Positions 45,833 through 55,986 of a DNA stretch of 64,000 bases are shown piece after piece. Below the pieces are notes generated by a model. That model was given only the letters and a program-made list of their open reading frames with translations. It was not told the DNA's origin and did not search any database. Within the stretch, counting starts at the first letter, position 1. Every line of letters begins with the position of its first letter. The position numbers were made by a program, and so were the translations under genes. The stretch is from Opitutia bacterium Tous-C8FEB (lineage in GTDB: Bacteria > Verrucomicrobiota > Verrucomicrobiia > Opitutales > Opitutaceae): contig NEUZ01000002.1 in assembly GCA_002304435.1 (NCBI GenBank), forward strand, positions 1 to 64,000. Reading direction: 5' to 3'.

Positions 45833-46978
45833 GTGAACCCTTCCCCCTTGCTCTCCCCCGTCCAGCGCCGGATCGCGGGCGCCGCCCTCACCCTACTCGC
45901 CGTACTGGGCATCGCGGCCCTGCTCGGACTCGGGGTGGTCGCGCTAGGCCGCCTTCTCGCCCATTTCGGCTCCGTCCTCTGGCCCCTAGCCACCGCGGGG
46001 GTGCTCGCGCTGATGCTGCGCCCGTGGGTGGGCTGGTTGGGGGCGCGGCTGCGGGTTAGCCGACTCGGCGCCGTCATCATCCTCTATGCGCTCTTCACCG
46101 GGGTCGTGGCCGGCGCCCTGCTCCTGGCCGCGCCGGCGGTTCTTGGGCAGATCGTGGATCTGGTGGCCTACCTCCCCAAGTTGGCGGAGAAGCTGAGCGG
46201 GTATGTCCAGACCAGCTACCCGGAGTGGAAGGCGCTGGCGGACCGCGAGGTCGGCCTGCCGCTCTGGACCCAGCTTGTGGAGAAGGCGGTCGAGGAGGCG
46301 AAAGGCCTGCTCGCCCACACTTGGCCCTCGCTCCGCACCGCGTTTGGCGGGGTCTCCGCCGCCGCGACCTTCCTGACCGGCGCCGCCGTAGTGCCAGTCT
46401 ACCTCTTCTTTTTCCTCCTCGCCGCCGGATTCTCCACCCGCGGGCTCAGCGAACACCTTCCGTTCCTCTCCCCGACGACGCGCGAGGACGTGGTCTTCCT
46501 CGTCGGTGAGTTCGTCTCCATCGTCGAGGCCTTCTTCCGCGGACAACTGCTGATCGCGCTGGCGATGGGCGTGCTACTCGCGCTCGGCTTCAGCCTGATC
46601 GGCCTGAAGTTCGGCCTCGCGCTCGGGCTCGTGCTCGGGGCCCTCAACGTCATCCCCTACCTAGGCTCCATTCTGGGGTTGGCCGTCGCCCTCCCCCTGG
46701 CCTTCTTCCAAGCCCCGGACGGGGGCTGGCTGATGGTCGGGCTGGTGCTGCTGGTCAAGGTGGCCGTCCAGACCATCGAGGGCTGGGTGCTCACGCCGCG
46801 CATTATGGGCCGCCAGACCGGGCTGCACCCGGTCGCGATTATCTTCGCCGTCTTCTTCTGGGGCACGGCCCTGGGCGGGCTGCTCGGGATGCTCCTCGCG
46901 ATCCCGTTGACCGCCTTCGTGGTCACCGCCTGGCGTCTGGTGCGGCGGAAGTATTTTGCCTCCCTCCATGCCGCCTGA
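45833..46978 (+). CDS. AI-2E family (PerM-like) membrane protein
   Basis: GLKFGLALGLVLGALNVIPYLGSILGLAVALPLAFF...QTIEGWVLTPRIMGRQTGLHPVAIIFAVFFWGTALGGLLGMLLAIPLTA; GTG start at 45833. Confidence 0.9.
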   Translation: MNPSPLLSPVQRRIAGAALTLLAVLGIAALLGLGVVALGRLLAHFGSVLWPLATAGVLALMLRPWVGWLGARLRVSRLGAVIILYALFTGVVAGALLLAAPAVLGQIVDLVAYLPKLAEKLSGYVQTSYPEWKALADREVGLPLWTQLVEKAVEEAKGLLAHTWPSLRTAFGGVSAAATFLTGAAVVPVYLFFFLLAAGFSTRGLSEHLPFLSPTTREDVVFLVGEFVSIVEAFFRGQLLIALAMGVLLALGFSLIGLKFGLALGLVLGALNVIPYLGSILGLAVALPLAFFQAPDGGWLMVGLVLLVKVAVQTIEGWVLTPRIMGRQTGLHPVAIIFAVFFWGTALGGLLGMLLAIPLTAFVVTAWRLVRRKYFASLHAA

Positions 46979-47249
46979 GCCGCGCGCACCTGCGTCCTGC
47001 GCCCAGTGCGGCACGGACCTCGCCCCCGCCGCACGCGCCTGCCCAGAATGCGGCGCCGACGAGCGCACCGGCTGGCGGGAGACCTCCGTCCACGACGGCC
47101 TCGATCTGCCCGACCACGCCTGGGAGGACGATCGCTCGGATCCGCCGCAGCCCACCCCGCGGGTCAACGGGCTCGCTTGGTATTGGTGGGTCTGCGGCGT
47201 CGCGCTGCTGGCGCTACTGCTGCTCGGCCTGCTGGGCGGGCGCCTTTGA
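46968..47249 (+). CDS. Zinc-ribbon membrane protein
   Basis: CAQCGTDLAPAARACPECGAD zinc ribbon, single C-terminal TM helix; overlaps upstream stop. Confidence 0.78.
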   Translation: MPPEPRAPASCAQCGTDLAPAARACPECGADERTGWRETSVHDGLDLPDHAWEDDRSDPPQPTPRVNGLAWYWWVCGVALLALLLLGLLGGRL

Positions 47250-47304
47250 AGCGGGAGTCGAGCGCGCCGCTTGTGCTTCACGCGCCAAGGCGCAGGCTCA
47301 GCTG

Positions 47305-50112
47305 ATGTCCTGGCAGGTGGAATACGCGGAAGGGGTCTGGTTACCCCAAGTGGGCTGGTGGCTGGACGCCCGCCACGCCCGCGAGCGCTCGTTCGTCTCC
47401 CACGCCCATTTCGACCATCTCGCCCTGCACCGAGAGATCCTGTGTTCGCCCGGCACCGCCCGGCTGATGCGCGCCCGGTTGCCCGGGGACCGCCGCGAGC
47501 ACGTGCTGCCCTTCGGTCAGACCGAGCCGCTGACGCCCGAGGTGGCCATCAGCCTCCATCCTGCCGGGCATATCCACGGCTCCGCCCAATGCCTGCTTGA
47601 ACACCCGGAATGGGGCCGGCTGCTCTATACGGGCGACTTCAAGCTCCGCCCCGGCCGCGCCGCCGAGCCCTGCGCCACGCCGCGCGCGGACGTGCTCGTG
47701 ATGGAGACGACCTTCGGGCGGCCGCAGTACCGGTTCCCGCCGACCAGCGAGGTGATCGCGGCGCTCACGGGCTTCTGCCTCGCCGCCCTAGACGACGGAG
47801 AGACGCCGGTGCTGTACGCGTACAGCCTAGGCAAAAGCCAAGAGCTCCTCTGGGTTCTGGCCGAACACGGGTTGCCGGTGATGCTGCACCCACAGACGCG
47901 GCGGATGACTCAGGTCTACGCCGACCTCGGGCTCGCGGTGCCGCCCCATCGGGAATACACCGCCGGGGAGGTCCGCGGCCACGTCGTCCTCTGCCCACCC
48001 CAGTCCCGGACCTCGCCGTTCCTCCGCCGCCTCGGTCCCTGCCGCACGGCCGTCGTGACTGGTTGGGCACTGGATCCGGGTGCGATCCACCGCCACCAAT
48101 GCGACGCCGCCTTTCCGCTTTCCGACCACGCAGACTTCGACGATCTGCTGCGCTTCGTCGAACAGGTGAACCCGCGGCGCGTGTACACGCTGCACGGGTT
48201 CGCCCGCGACTTCGCGTCAACCCTCCGGGAACGCGGGATCGAGGCGTGGGCGCTAAGCGAGGAGAACCAACTCGACCTTAGCCTCGGCCCCGCCGCTTCC
48301 GCCGCCAGCGCAGCAATCGCCTCCGCCGCTAAGCCCGCGGTGGAACCGGCGGCACCTAGCGAGCCGACCGACCCACTGGCCTTCGCCCACCTCGCCGCGG
48401 TGGCGGACAAAATCGCTGCCCAACCGCGGCGCCACGCCAAAGTTGCGCTGCTGGCGGACTACCTCGCCACGCTGCCGCAATCCGCGGCCGCGATCGCCAC
48501 GCGTTGCGCCTGCGCCCGGACCGGACCGGCCGGGAGCGAAGTTCGGAGCGGGGTCGGCTGGGCGCTCCTGCGCCGGGGCCTGCTGGAGCGAACGGGGCTG
48601 ACCGAGGCCCAATACCGCGCCGACTTCCAACGCTTTCCGGACGCCGGCGATGCGGCGGAGGCGGCGCTACGCACCCGCGATCCGAGCGGGATCGACCGGG
48701 GATTAACCCTGCCGGCGCTGGAGGCGGGAAGCCGCGCACTCGCCGCCGCGCGGGGGCCGGCGGCCAAGCTGGAGCAGGTGCACGCGCTGCTCATCCAACT
48801 CGGCCCCACGGAGGCCAAGTACCTGATCAAGCTGCTGCTGGGCGACCTGCGGATCGGCCTGAAGGAGGGACTGGTCGAGGACGCCATCGCCCAGGCGTGG
48901 GCGCAACCCGCGGCGGCGGTGCGCGAGGCCCACTTGCTCGCGGGCGATCTGGGCGAGGTCGCGGCCCACGCGGCGGCCGGGACCCTCGCGGCCATCGGCC
49001 TGCGCCCGTTCCAACCGCTGCGCTTTATGCTGGCGACACCCGCCGCCGATCCAGCCGAAATCCTCGCTCGCCTCGGACCTCCGGTCTGGCTCGAGGAAAA
49101 GTACGACGGCATCCGCTGCCAAGTGCACCGCCGCGGCGGTCGCGTAGAGCTATACTCGCGCGACCTGAAGCCCCTGACGGCCCAGTTTCCCGAGCTCGCC
49201 CGGGCCGCGGCGACCCTGCCCGAGGATTTCATCGGCGACGCGGAACTGCTGGCCTGGCGGGACGGCCGCGCGCTGCCCTTCGCCGAACTGCAACGGCGCC
49301 TCGGCCGCCGCGGCGATGACCTTTTCCTCGGAGCCGAGATTCCCGTCTCGCTCTCTTTCTACGACCTGCTCTGGCACGCCGGACAGCCGCTCATCGCGGA
49401 ACCGCTGCGGGAGCGCCGCCGGCGCCTCGAGGGACTTCTGGCCGGAGCCTGCGCCCCTGCCCTGCGGCTGGCCCCGGTACGCCCAGCCGCCACCGCCGCC
49501 GAGATCGAGGCCGCGTTCCTCGCCGCGCGCCGCCGGGGCAATGAAGGCCTGATGGCCAAAGACCCAGCTAGCCCCTACTCTCCCGGCCGCCGCGGCCTAG
49601 CGTGGCTAAAGCTCAAGCGCGCCGGTGCCACCCTCGACGTGGTGGTCGTCGCCGTGGAGCAGGGCCACGGCAAGCGGCGCGACGTACTCAGCGACTACAC
49701 CTTCGCCATCCGGGAGGAGACGACGGGCCGCCTACTGGTCCTCGGCAAGGCCTACACCGGCTTGACCGATGCCGAGATCGCCCGCCTGACAGATCATTTT
49801 CTCGCAACCACCACCGCGCTGCGGGGCCGCCGCCGCGAAGTCCTGCCGCAGGTGGTGCTCGAGATCGCCTTCGACGCGATCCAAGCCAGCCCGCGCCACG
49901 ACTCGGGACTCGCGTTGCGTTTCCCCCGGATCGTCCGGCTGCGGCCCGACAAGACCCCCGCCGAGATCGACACCCTCGCCCACTGCCGCCGCCTCGCAGA
50001 GGTCCGCTTCGACCCGGAGGAGACAAACGCGATTGAACCCGCCGGGACGCCCCCGCAACCTCCGGCGATGAACGCCGCGCCCGCCGCGTCTTCCGGAGTA
50101 TGCGAGGCCTGA
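47305..50112 (+). CDS. Fusion: ligase-associated MBL-fold DNA exonuclease + ATP-dependent DNA ligase
   Basis: N-half: SHAHFDHLALHREILCSPGTARLM, GHIHGSAQCLLEHPEWGRLLYTGDFKLRPG; C-half: EEKYDGIRCQVHRRGGRVELYSRDLKPLT (KxDG ligase motif), GLMAKDPASPYSPGRRGLAWLKLK; Ala/Pro linker about 48280-48380. Confidence 0.92.
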   Translation: MSWQVEYAEGVWLPQVGWWLDARHARERSFVSHAHFDHLALHREILCSPGTARLMRARLPGDRREHVLPFGQTEPLTPEVAISLHPAGHIHGSAQCLLEHPEWGRLLYTGDFKLRPGRAAEPCATPRADVLVMETTFGRPQYRFPPTSEVIAALTGFCLAALDDGETPVLYAYSLGKSQELLWVLAEHGLPVMLHPQTRRMTQVYADLGLAVPPHREYTAGEVRGHVVLCPPQSRTSPFLRRLGPCRTAVVTGWALDPGAIHRHQCDAAFPLSDHADFDDLLRFVEQVNPRRVYTLHGFARDFASTLRERGIEAWALSEENQLDLSLGPAASAASAAIASAAKPAVEPAAPSEPTDPLAFAHLAAVADKIAAQPRRHAKVALLADYLATLPQSAAAIATRCACARTGPAGSEVRSGVGWALLRRGLLERTGLTEAQYRADFQRFPDAGDAAEAALRTRDPSGIDRGLTLPALEAGSRALAAARGPAAKLEQVHALLIQLGPTEAKYLIKLLLGDLRIGLKEGLVEDAIAQAWAQPAAAVREAHLLAGDLGEVAAHAAAGTLAAIGLRPFQPLRFMLATPAADPAEILARLGPPVWLEEKYDGIRCQVHRRGGRVELYSRDLKPLTAQFPELARAAATLPEDFIGDAELLAWRDGRALPFAELQRRLGRRGDDLFLGAEIPVSLSFYDLLWHAGQPLIAEPLRERRRRLEGLLAGACAPALRLAPVRPAATAAEIEAAFLAARRRGNEGLMAKDPASPYSPGRRGLAWLKLKRAGATLDVVVVAVEQGHGKRRDVLSDYTFAIREETTGRLLVLGKAYTGLTDAEIARLTDHFLATTTALRGRRREVLPQVVLEIAFDAIQASPRHDSGLALRFPRIVRLRPDKTPAEIDTLAHCRRLAEVRFDPEETNAIEPAGTPPQPPAMNAAPAASSGVCEA

Positions 50113-50876
50113 TCGCCGCCGTCCTCCTCTCGGCCACCCCCTGCACTGAAGCGTCCCCCCTGCCCGTGCTGCCCGGAGAAGAGCTCCATTACCGCGTCGC
50201 CTGGGCCCTGTTGCCCGGCGCCGGGGAAATCCGCCTCAGCGCCGAACGGCAGGAAGATCCGGCGGGGACGCGCCTGCGCGTGGTCACCCAGACCAGGACG
50301 CTCGGCCTCGCCCGGATGCTGCTGCCCTTCGAAGCCCGCGCGACCGCGGACTTCACGCTCGCAGACGGCCGACTGCGGTGGCTGCGGGAGGAAACCCGCC
50401 AGCGGGGCGAGCAACGCGCCCATCAGGTCGCCTTCGACTACACGGCCGGACACGCCCTGTGGACCGCCGACGACGCGCCCTCCGCCAGCCGCGCGCTGCC
50501 GCTCCCGCCGGGCGAACCCACCGATATGATCCTCGGGTTGCTTCGGACGCGCGACTGGAACCTCGAGCCCGGCAGTCAGCGAGATGCCCTCGTGCTTTTT
50601 AACGACGAGTTCTACGAGCTAACCATCCACTGCACCGGACGCGAAACAGTCGAGACCCCACTCGGCACCTTCCGGACCCGCGTGCTGGAGCCGCGGATGG
50701 AACGAACCGCCCCCAAGGGAATGTTCCGCCGCGGCGGCACCGTCCGCGTCTGGATCGCGGAGGATCGCTGGCGCCTGCCGGTCCGCTTCACCGTTGAGTT
50801 CAAGGTCGGCCGCGGCGTCGCCACGCTGACCGGACACCGCCCGCCCCCCAGCAATGCGCCGCCTGCTCATCCTTAG
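50100..50876 (+). CDS. DUF3108 family exported protein
   Basis: PGEELHYRVAWALLPGAGEIRLSAER...RTRVLEPRMERTAPKGMFRRGGTVRVWIAEDRWRLPVRFTVEFKVGRGVATL. Confidence 0.85.
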   Translation: MRGLIAAVLLSATPCTEASPLPVLPGEELHYRVAWALLPGAGEIRLSAERQEDPAGTRLRVVTQTRTLGLARMLLPFEARATADFTLADGRLRWLREETRQRGEQRAHQVAFDYTAGHALWTADDAPSASRALPLPPGEPTDMILGLLRTRDWNLEPGSQRDALVLFNDEFYELTIHCTGRETVETPLGTFRTRVLEPRMERTAPKGMFRRGGTVRVWIAEDRWRLPVRFTVEFKVGRGVATLTGHRPPPSNAPPAHP

Positions 50877-51780
50877 AGGCGGAGCCCTCGGCGATTTCCT
50901 CGTCACCCTGCCCGCGGTCGCGCTGCTGCGGCAGCGCTGGCCCAACGCGGAGATCGAGCTGATCGGCAATCCCGTCGCAGCCGCGCTCGCCCAGAACCGC
51001 GGCCTGCTGGACCGCGTGCACCCCCAGTCCTCCGCTCGCTGGCTCCCTTTGCACGGACCTGCGCCCCTGCCGCCGGATCTCCACGCCTGGTTCAGCGGCT
51101 TCGACTTGATCCTCAGTTTTCAACCGGACCCGACCGGCGACCTCGCCGCCCGTTTCCCGCTGCGGCCCGGTCAACGGTTTCTCGCGGGCGCGCCCCACCC
51201 AACGGCCGGCCCCGCCGCCGCCCACTATTGTGCCCCCCTGCAGCAGCTCGGACTCCGGCCGGAGGCACTCGTCTACCGACTGGCGCCCCTCGGCCCCGTA
51301 GACCCGGCCCCGCGCCCGGTGCTGATCCATCCCGGCAGCGGCTCGCCGCGGAAGAATTGGCCCTTCGCCGAGTGGCTCGCCTTGGCCACGCTGCTGCCCG
51401 GCCCGGCGACCCTGATTCTCGGCGAAGCCGAACTCGCCCGGCCGCTACCGGCACCACTGGCCGCGGCCCGCGCCGCCGGGGCCGACTGCTTGCCCCTCGG
51501 CGGCCGGGAACTGGGTCTGCTCTGGGAGCCCCCCTTAGAGGAACTGCTCCGGCGCTTGGCCGGCGCCCGCGCCTTCCTCGGTCACGACTCCGGCGTGAGC
51601 CACCTAGCCGCCTGCGCAGGGACCCCGGGCCTCCTCCTTTTCGGACCGACGGATCCGGCAATCTGGAAGCCCCCGGCCGCGAACGTGCGCGCGCTGCAAG
51701 CGGCCGGCGGCCTCGACTCGCTGAGCGTGCCGGAGGTACTCGCGGCCTGCCGCTCGCTGCTCGCGGGCGCGTCCGCCTGA
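50854..51780 (+). CDS. Glycosyltransferase family 9 (heptosyltransferase-like)
   Basis: [97 protein letters not shown]. Confidence 0.9.
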   Translation: MRRLLILRGGALGDFLVTLPAVALLRQRWPNAEIELIGNPVAAALAQNRGLLDRVHPQSSARWLPLHGPAPLPPDLHAWFSGFDLILSFQPDPTGDLAARFPLRPGQRFLAGAPHPTAGPAAAHYCAPLQQLGLRPEALVYRLAPLGPVDPAPRPVLIHPGSGSPRKNWPFAEWLALATLLPGPATLILGEAELARPLPAPLAAARAAGADCLPLGGRELGLLWEPPLEELLRRLAGARAFLGHDSGVSHLAACAGTPGLLLFGPTDPAIWKPPAANVRALQAAGGLDSLSVPEVLAACRSLLAGASA

Positions 51781-51832
51781 AATAAGCCTTGCCTTAACTT
51801 TTACCGAACCGCTTAACTCCACGTTTCCTTCC

Positions 51833-52147
51833 ATGAAAGCGACGATCAAGACCCAAGGCCAGCAGTTCACTGTTTCCGAGGGCGACATCCTCACCGTCAA
51901 CCGCTATCCCGGCACCGAGAAGGGCGCCACTGTGGAGATTAAGGATGTGCTCGCGGCCGGTGAAGGCGAGGCCTTCAAGGTCGGCACCCCCACCCTGCCC
52001 GGCGCCGTCGTCTCGGCGACGATCCTCGAGAACAAGCGCGGCACGAAGGTGATCGTCTTCAAGAAGAAGAAGCGCAAGGGTATGGAGCGCAAGCGGGGAC
52101 ACCGCCAGGAACTTTCCGTCATCAAGATCAACTCGATCAAAGCCTAA
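51833..52147 (+). CDS. rplU: 50S ribosomal protein L21
   Basis: [40 protein letters not shown]...[31 protein letters not shown]. Confidence 0.97.
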   Translation: MKATIKTQGQQFTVSEGDILTVNRYPGTEKGATVEIKDVLAAGEGEAFKVGTPTLPGAVVSATILENKRGTKVIVFKKKKRKGMERKRGHRQELSVIKINSIKA

Positions 52148-52161
52148 GGAGAAACGACGTC

Positions 52162-52407
52162 ATGGCGCATAAGAAAGGTCAGGGAACATCCACCAACGGC
52201 CGCGAGAGCCACTCGAAGCGTCTGGGCGTGAAGCGGTTCGGCGGCCAGTCCGTCCTCGCCGGTAACATTCTCGTCCGCCAGCGCGGCACGAAACTCCATC
52301 CGGGCAAGAACGTCGGCCTCGGCCGCGACTTCACCCTCTTCGCCTTGGCCGCCGGCACCGTGCAGTACGACAAGGCCCACCGCTCGGTTTCGGTCGTGAC
52401 CGCCTGA
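52162..52407 (+). CDS. rpmA: 50S ribosomal protein L27
   Basis: [62 protein letters not shown]. Confidence 0.97.
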   Translation: MAHKKGQGTSTNGRESHSKRLGVKRFGGQSVLAGNILVRQRGTKLHPGKNVGLGRDFTLFALAAGTVQYDKAHRSVSVVTA

Positions 52408-52429
52408 GCGATTCCCGCTCCCCCTCTCC

Positions 52430-52463
52430 GGCCGGTTCCGCCTCGCGGAACCGGCCTTTTTCT
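52430..52463 (+). terminator. Rho-independent terminator downstream of rpmA
   Basis: ggccggttccgc-ctc-gcggaaccggcc followed by tttttctt. Confidence 0.94.
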
Positions 52464-52493
52464 TGCCCGCCACCCCATCGGGCGCACGCTCCC

Positions 52494-54092
52494 TTGGCCC
52501 CACCCCCGATGCGCGCGCTCCTCCGCTGGTTCCCGCTCTGGTTAGCGCTTCTCGCCCCTGCCTTGGCCGGAAGCCCGTCACCGAAGGTGCTCCACGTCGG
52601 CGTGGGCGTGGACCCGCAGGACCTCGACCCGCAGATCATCACGGGAATCCCCGAGGCCCGCATTCTCCGCGCCCTGTGCGAGGGCCTCGTCATCATCGGC
52701 CCCGACGGGAACCTCGCGCCCGGCGTAGCCCAGTCCTGGGAAACTTCGGCCGACGGCCTGCAACTAACTTTCCGCCTCCGCCCGGAGGCCCGCTGGTCCG
52801 ACGGCCAGCCACTCACCGCCCGGGATTTTGTCGCCTCCTACCAACGGATCCTGACCGCGGGGCTGGGCGCCCGGAACGCGGAGCGCCTCTATCCGGTCGT
52901 CGGAGCCGAGGACTACCACCGGGGACGGTTAACGGACTTTAGCCGCACGGGCTTCGCCGCCCCGGAAGCCCATCTCCTACGCCTCACCCTGCGCCAACCC
53001 GCCACCTTTCTCCTGCAGTTGCTCACAATGCCCGAATGGCTGCCGGTGCCGCTGCACGTCATCAACCGGGTCGGCCGGCCGGACCAGCCGGGTAACCGCT
53101 GGACGCGCGCGGAACACTTCGTGGGCAATGGCGCCTTCACCCTCCGCGCCTGGCGCCCGGGCCAGCCCCTCATCGTGGCCCGCTCCCCAACCTACTGGGG
53201 CCGCGCGACGGTCCGACTCGACGAAATTCACTTTCATCCGATCGAGGACGCGGGCGTCGAGGAACGCTTGTTCCGCCAAGGCAGACTCCACCTGACGCAA
53301 ACCGTCCCCGCGGCGAAAATCGCCCCTTACCGACGGGAGCAGCCCGACAGCCTGCGCATCGATCCGTTCGGAGGTTTGTACTATTACGTGTTCAACACCC
53401 GCCGTCCGCCGTTCGACGACTCCCGGGTGCGGCGCGCGCTGGCCCTCGCACTCGATCGCGAGGCACTCACCCGCTACGTCAGCCAAGGTGGCGAGGAACC
53501 CGCCTACAGCGCGGTGCGGCCCGGCCTGGCCGGCTACCCCGGCGCCCCCACCTTCCGCGCCGATCCGGCGGAGGCCAGACGTTTGCTCGCTGCGGCCGGC
53601 TTTCCCGGTGGACGCGGCTTCCCGCGGATGGAGCTACTGTACAACACCGCGGAGCAACACCGGGCCTTGGCGGAGGCGGTGCAGCAGCGCTGGCGCCGCG
53701 AGCTGGGCATCGAGGTCACGTTGCTGAATCAGGAATGGACGGTCTACCTGGACACGATCAACCGCTCCCACGCCTTCCAGTTGGCCCGGGGCGGCTGGGT
53801 CACGGCCGAACCTCACATCCATCTGGAACGCTGGCAGACCGGCCACGCCACGAATCAGGCGGGCTGGAGCCACGCAGGCTATGATCGCCTGCTGGCCGCG
53901 GCCCTCGCGGCGCCGACCACCGCGGAACGTTATACCCGCTACCGCGAAATGGAGACGATCTTGGCTGAGGAAATGCCGTTCATCCCGGTCTACTTCCACA
54001 CCTTGCCGCGGCTCGTCAGTCCCAAGGTCCTCGGCTACCGTACCACCCTCGAGGACGCCTTCCCCTGGGCCGCCGTCGATCTGCGGCCCTGA
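52494..54092 (+). CDS. Peptide ABC transporter substrate-binding protein (OppA-like, SBP family 5)
   Basis: [82 protein letters not shown]; start may be 52509. Confidence 0.93.
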   Translation: MAPPPMRALLRWFPLWLALLAPALAGSPSPKVLHVGVGVDPQDLDPQIITGIPEARILRALCEGLVIIGPDGNLAPGVAQSWETSADGLQLTFRLRPEARWSDGQPLTARDFVASYQRILTAGLGARNAERLYPVVGAEDYHRGRLTDFSRTGFAAPEAHLLRLTLRQPATFLLQLLTMPEWLPVPLHVINRVGRPDQPGNRWTRAEHFVGNGAFTLRAWRPGQPLIVARSPTYWGRATVRLDEIHFHPIEDAGVEERLFRQGRLHLTQTVPAAKIAPYRREQPDSLRIDPFGGLYYYVFNTRRPPFDDSRVRRALALALDREALTRYVSQGGEEPAYSAVRPGLAGYPGAPTFRADPAEARRLLAAAGFPGGRGFPRMELLYNTAEQHRALAEAVQQRWRRELGIEVTLLNQEWTVYLDTINRSHAFQLARGGWVTAEPHIHLERWQTGHATNQAGWSHAGYDRLLAAALAAPTTAERYTRYREMETILAEEMPFIPVYFHTLPRLVSPKVLGYRTTLEDAFPWAAVDLRP

Positions 54093-54122
54093 AAGCAAGC
54101 TTAACTCCAGCCGGACACTCCC

Positions 54123-55286
54123 TCAAAGCCCGAGGATCGCCCGCAAGACTGCGGCCAACATATCGATCGGACTCCCGGAGGACGGCTGGCTCGGCTGACC
54201 GGGCTGGCCCGGTTGGCCCGGTTGCCCCGGCTGGCCCGGCTGGCCACCCTGACTGGAACTGGAGGCAGACGAACTCGACTGGCTGGCCGAGCTAGGGCTG
54301 CCCGGCTGGCCCGGACGCCCCGGCTGACCCGATGGCGGCCGTCCTGATTGGCCCGGTTGCCCTGGCTGCTCCAAGCCCGCCAGCGCCGCCGGCGTGCCCA
54401 AATCCCGGCCCTGCCCCTCCTGCCCGCCGCGGTTGGGCGTGCCCTGCTGGTCCGCGCCACTCGCGGAACCGGCGGGCCGTCCACTGCCCGAATTCCCATC
54501 CGGACCATCGTCCCGGCCATAAGGGTACTTGTCCTGGGCGTTGGGGATCCCATCTCCGTCGATGTCTGCATCTTGGGCGTTGGGTATGCCGTCCCCGTCC
54601 ATATCGCCGTCGGCCGCGTTCGCGGCGCCGTCTCCATCCAAATCACCGCCCGGACCGTCGCGGCCATTACCCGCTCCGCCAGGCCCGGAAGGATCGGGAT
54701 TGGTCCCATAACGGTACTCGTCTTGGACATCCGACACCCCGTCCCCGTCACTGTCCTCGTCCCGATCGTTCGGGATGCCGTCGCCGTCCATATCGGGATC
54801 CTCCCGATTGGGAATGCCGTCCCCATCCAGATCACCGTCGGGACCGCTGCGGCCATCCGCGGAGATTCGGGCAAGCGCCCCCGTTCCCCGGTCGCCTCCC
54901 GGCCCGTCCCCTGCTCGCCCGAACACCCCGGAGAAGGTGAAGCGCACGTGGTCGACCTGACTGGAGCCAAGCGAGGAGCGGTTTTTGATCGCGGCGTCGC
55001 GAACCGCCTCCAGCTCACGGCGGCGCCGCAGGGCCTCCTCCGCGTCCGCGAGCGGGCCAAACAAGCAGGTCAGGTTCTCGTGCCGGTAACGGACGTACCA
55101 ACCCTCGTCGCTCGGACCAAGGCCGGTGATATTGATGCCGCCGTGGCGCTGGCGGAATTCATCCGCGGGCAAATTCCAGAGGTCCTCGATGGCGGAGACC
55201 GGGTAGATCAGCGTCGTCGCCCGCCCGGCGCCAGGAAGCACGGCGAAGGCCAGCAAACCGAGCAGGAAGCGTAAGGAGGGCATCAC
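54123..55286 (-). CDS. Secreted protein with TSP3-like calcium-binding repeats and collagen-like Gly-X-Y tail
   Basis: Signal peptide; six DxDGDG-type repeats; GQPGQPGQPGQPGQPGQP tail; C-terminal IDMLAAVLRAILGL. Confidence 0.85.
   Translation of the reverse strand: MMPSLRFLLGLLAFAVLPGAGRATTLIYPVSAIEDLWNLPADEFRQRHGGINITGLGPSDEGWYVRYRHENLTCLFGPLADAEEALRRRRELEAVRDAAIKNRSSLGSSQVDHVRFTFSGVFGRAGDGPGGDRGTGALARISADGRSGPDGDLDGDGIPNREDPDMDGDGIPNDRDEDSDGDGVSDVQDEYRYGTNPDPSGPGGAGNGRDGPGGDLDGDGAANAADGDMDGDGIPNAQDADIDGDGIPNAQDKYPYGRDDGPDGNSGSGRPAGSASGADQQGTPNRGGQEGQGRDLGTPAALAGLEQPGQPGQSGRPPSGQPGRPGQPGSPSSASQSSSSASSSSQGGQPGQPGQPGQPGQPGQPSQPSSGSPIDMLAAVLRAILGL
54184..54246 (-). repeat. Collagen-like (Gly-Gln-Pro)n coding repeat
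   Basis: Near-tandem 9-nt units gg(c/t)tggccc; translates to (GQP)6 plus SQP on the minus strand. Confidence 0.85.
54520..54845 (-). repeat. TSP3-like DxDGDG repeat-coding region
   Basis: DLDGDGIPNREDPDMDGDGIPNDRDEDSDGDGVSD...DLDGDGAANAADGDMDGDGIPNAQDADIDGDGIPNAQDKYPYG. Confidence 0.88.
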
Positions 55287-55293
55287 TGGAAGG

Positions 55294-55986
55294 TCACAGC
55301 CCTGAGGGGATGACCCGGCCCTTCTCCGTGCGATTAGGGCCGCCCTTATTCACCGGACCCTTGCCGCCCGTGCCGGTACCCTTCTCGTAATCCTGCGTGT
55401 TGACGTTCGCGACCTGCTGGGCGCCAACGACGGCGGGGCTGCGCGGCTGCTGGGGAATGCGCATCGCCTGATCTCCAATGGCCATCGCAGTGGGTCGGGA
55501 GGGCCCCTTGCCGTCCGGGGCCGGCGCGGCGGCTTCGCCCTTCAGCTCCGCGACTTGGATGCCATGTGCTTGCTCACTGGAGCCGGCCGCGGGGACTTCG
55601 GCCTCCTTGCCGCCCCCGCCTCCTGCCTTGGTCGGATCCGGCCGTCCCGAACCGCCGGGCTTACCCGGGAGCCCAGCGGTGCCCTGATCCGCGGCCTGAC
55701 CTCCGGCTTGGTCCGGCGGGACCGCCGCGCCGCCGACTTTGTCCGCCTTGGCCTGTTCGTCTCCGGGCAATTCAAAGTCCCCGATCATTCCGATCGCGGA
55801 ACGCTTCTCTGGCGCGTGGGCCGAACCATCGAGGAGGGCGGGATCGGGCAGGACTGCCCGGCTCCCGGAAGTCGACCGCACCGGCCCCGGGCGGGCGCCT
55901 CCCGCAGACTCGGCCGCCGACAAAGGGGCCCAACCGGCACCCCAAAGGCCAATCCCACAGCACAGCAGAGAGCGGGCGAAACTCAT
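55294..55986 (-). CDS. Secreted Gly/Pro-rich low-complexity protein, function unknown
   Basis: Signal peptide MSFARSLLCCGIGLWGAGWAPLSAAES; ATGA overlap with 55983-57689 gene; C-terminal Gly/Lys/Asn-rich tail. Confidence 0.7.
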   Translation of the reverse strand: MSFARSLLCCGIGLWGAGWAPLSAAESAGGARPGPVRSTSGSRAVLPDPALLDGSAHAPEKRSAIGMIGDFELPGDEQAKADKVGGAAVPPDQAGGQAADQGTAGLPGKPGGSGRPDPTKAGGGGGKEAEVPAAGSSEQAHGIQVAELKGEAAAPAPDGKGPSRPTAMAIGDQAMRIPQQPRSPAVVGAQQVANVNTQDYEKGTGTGGKGPVNKGGPNRTEKGRVIPSGL

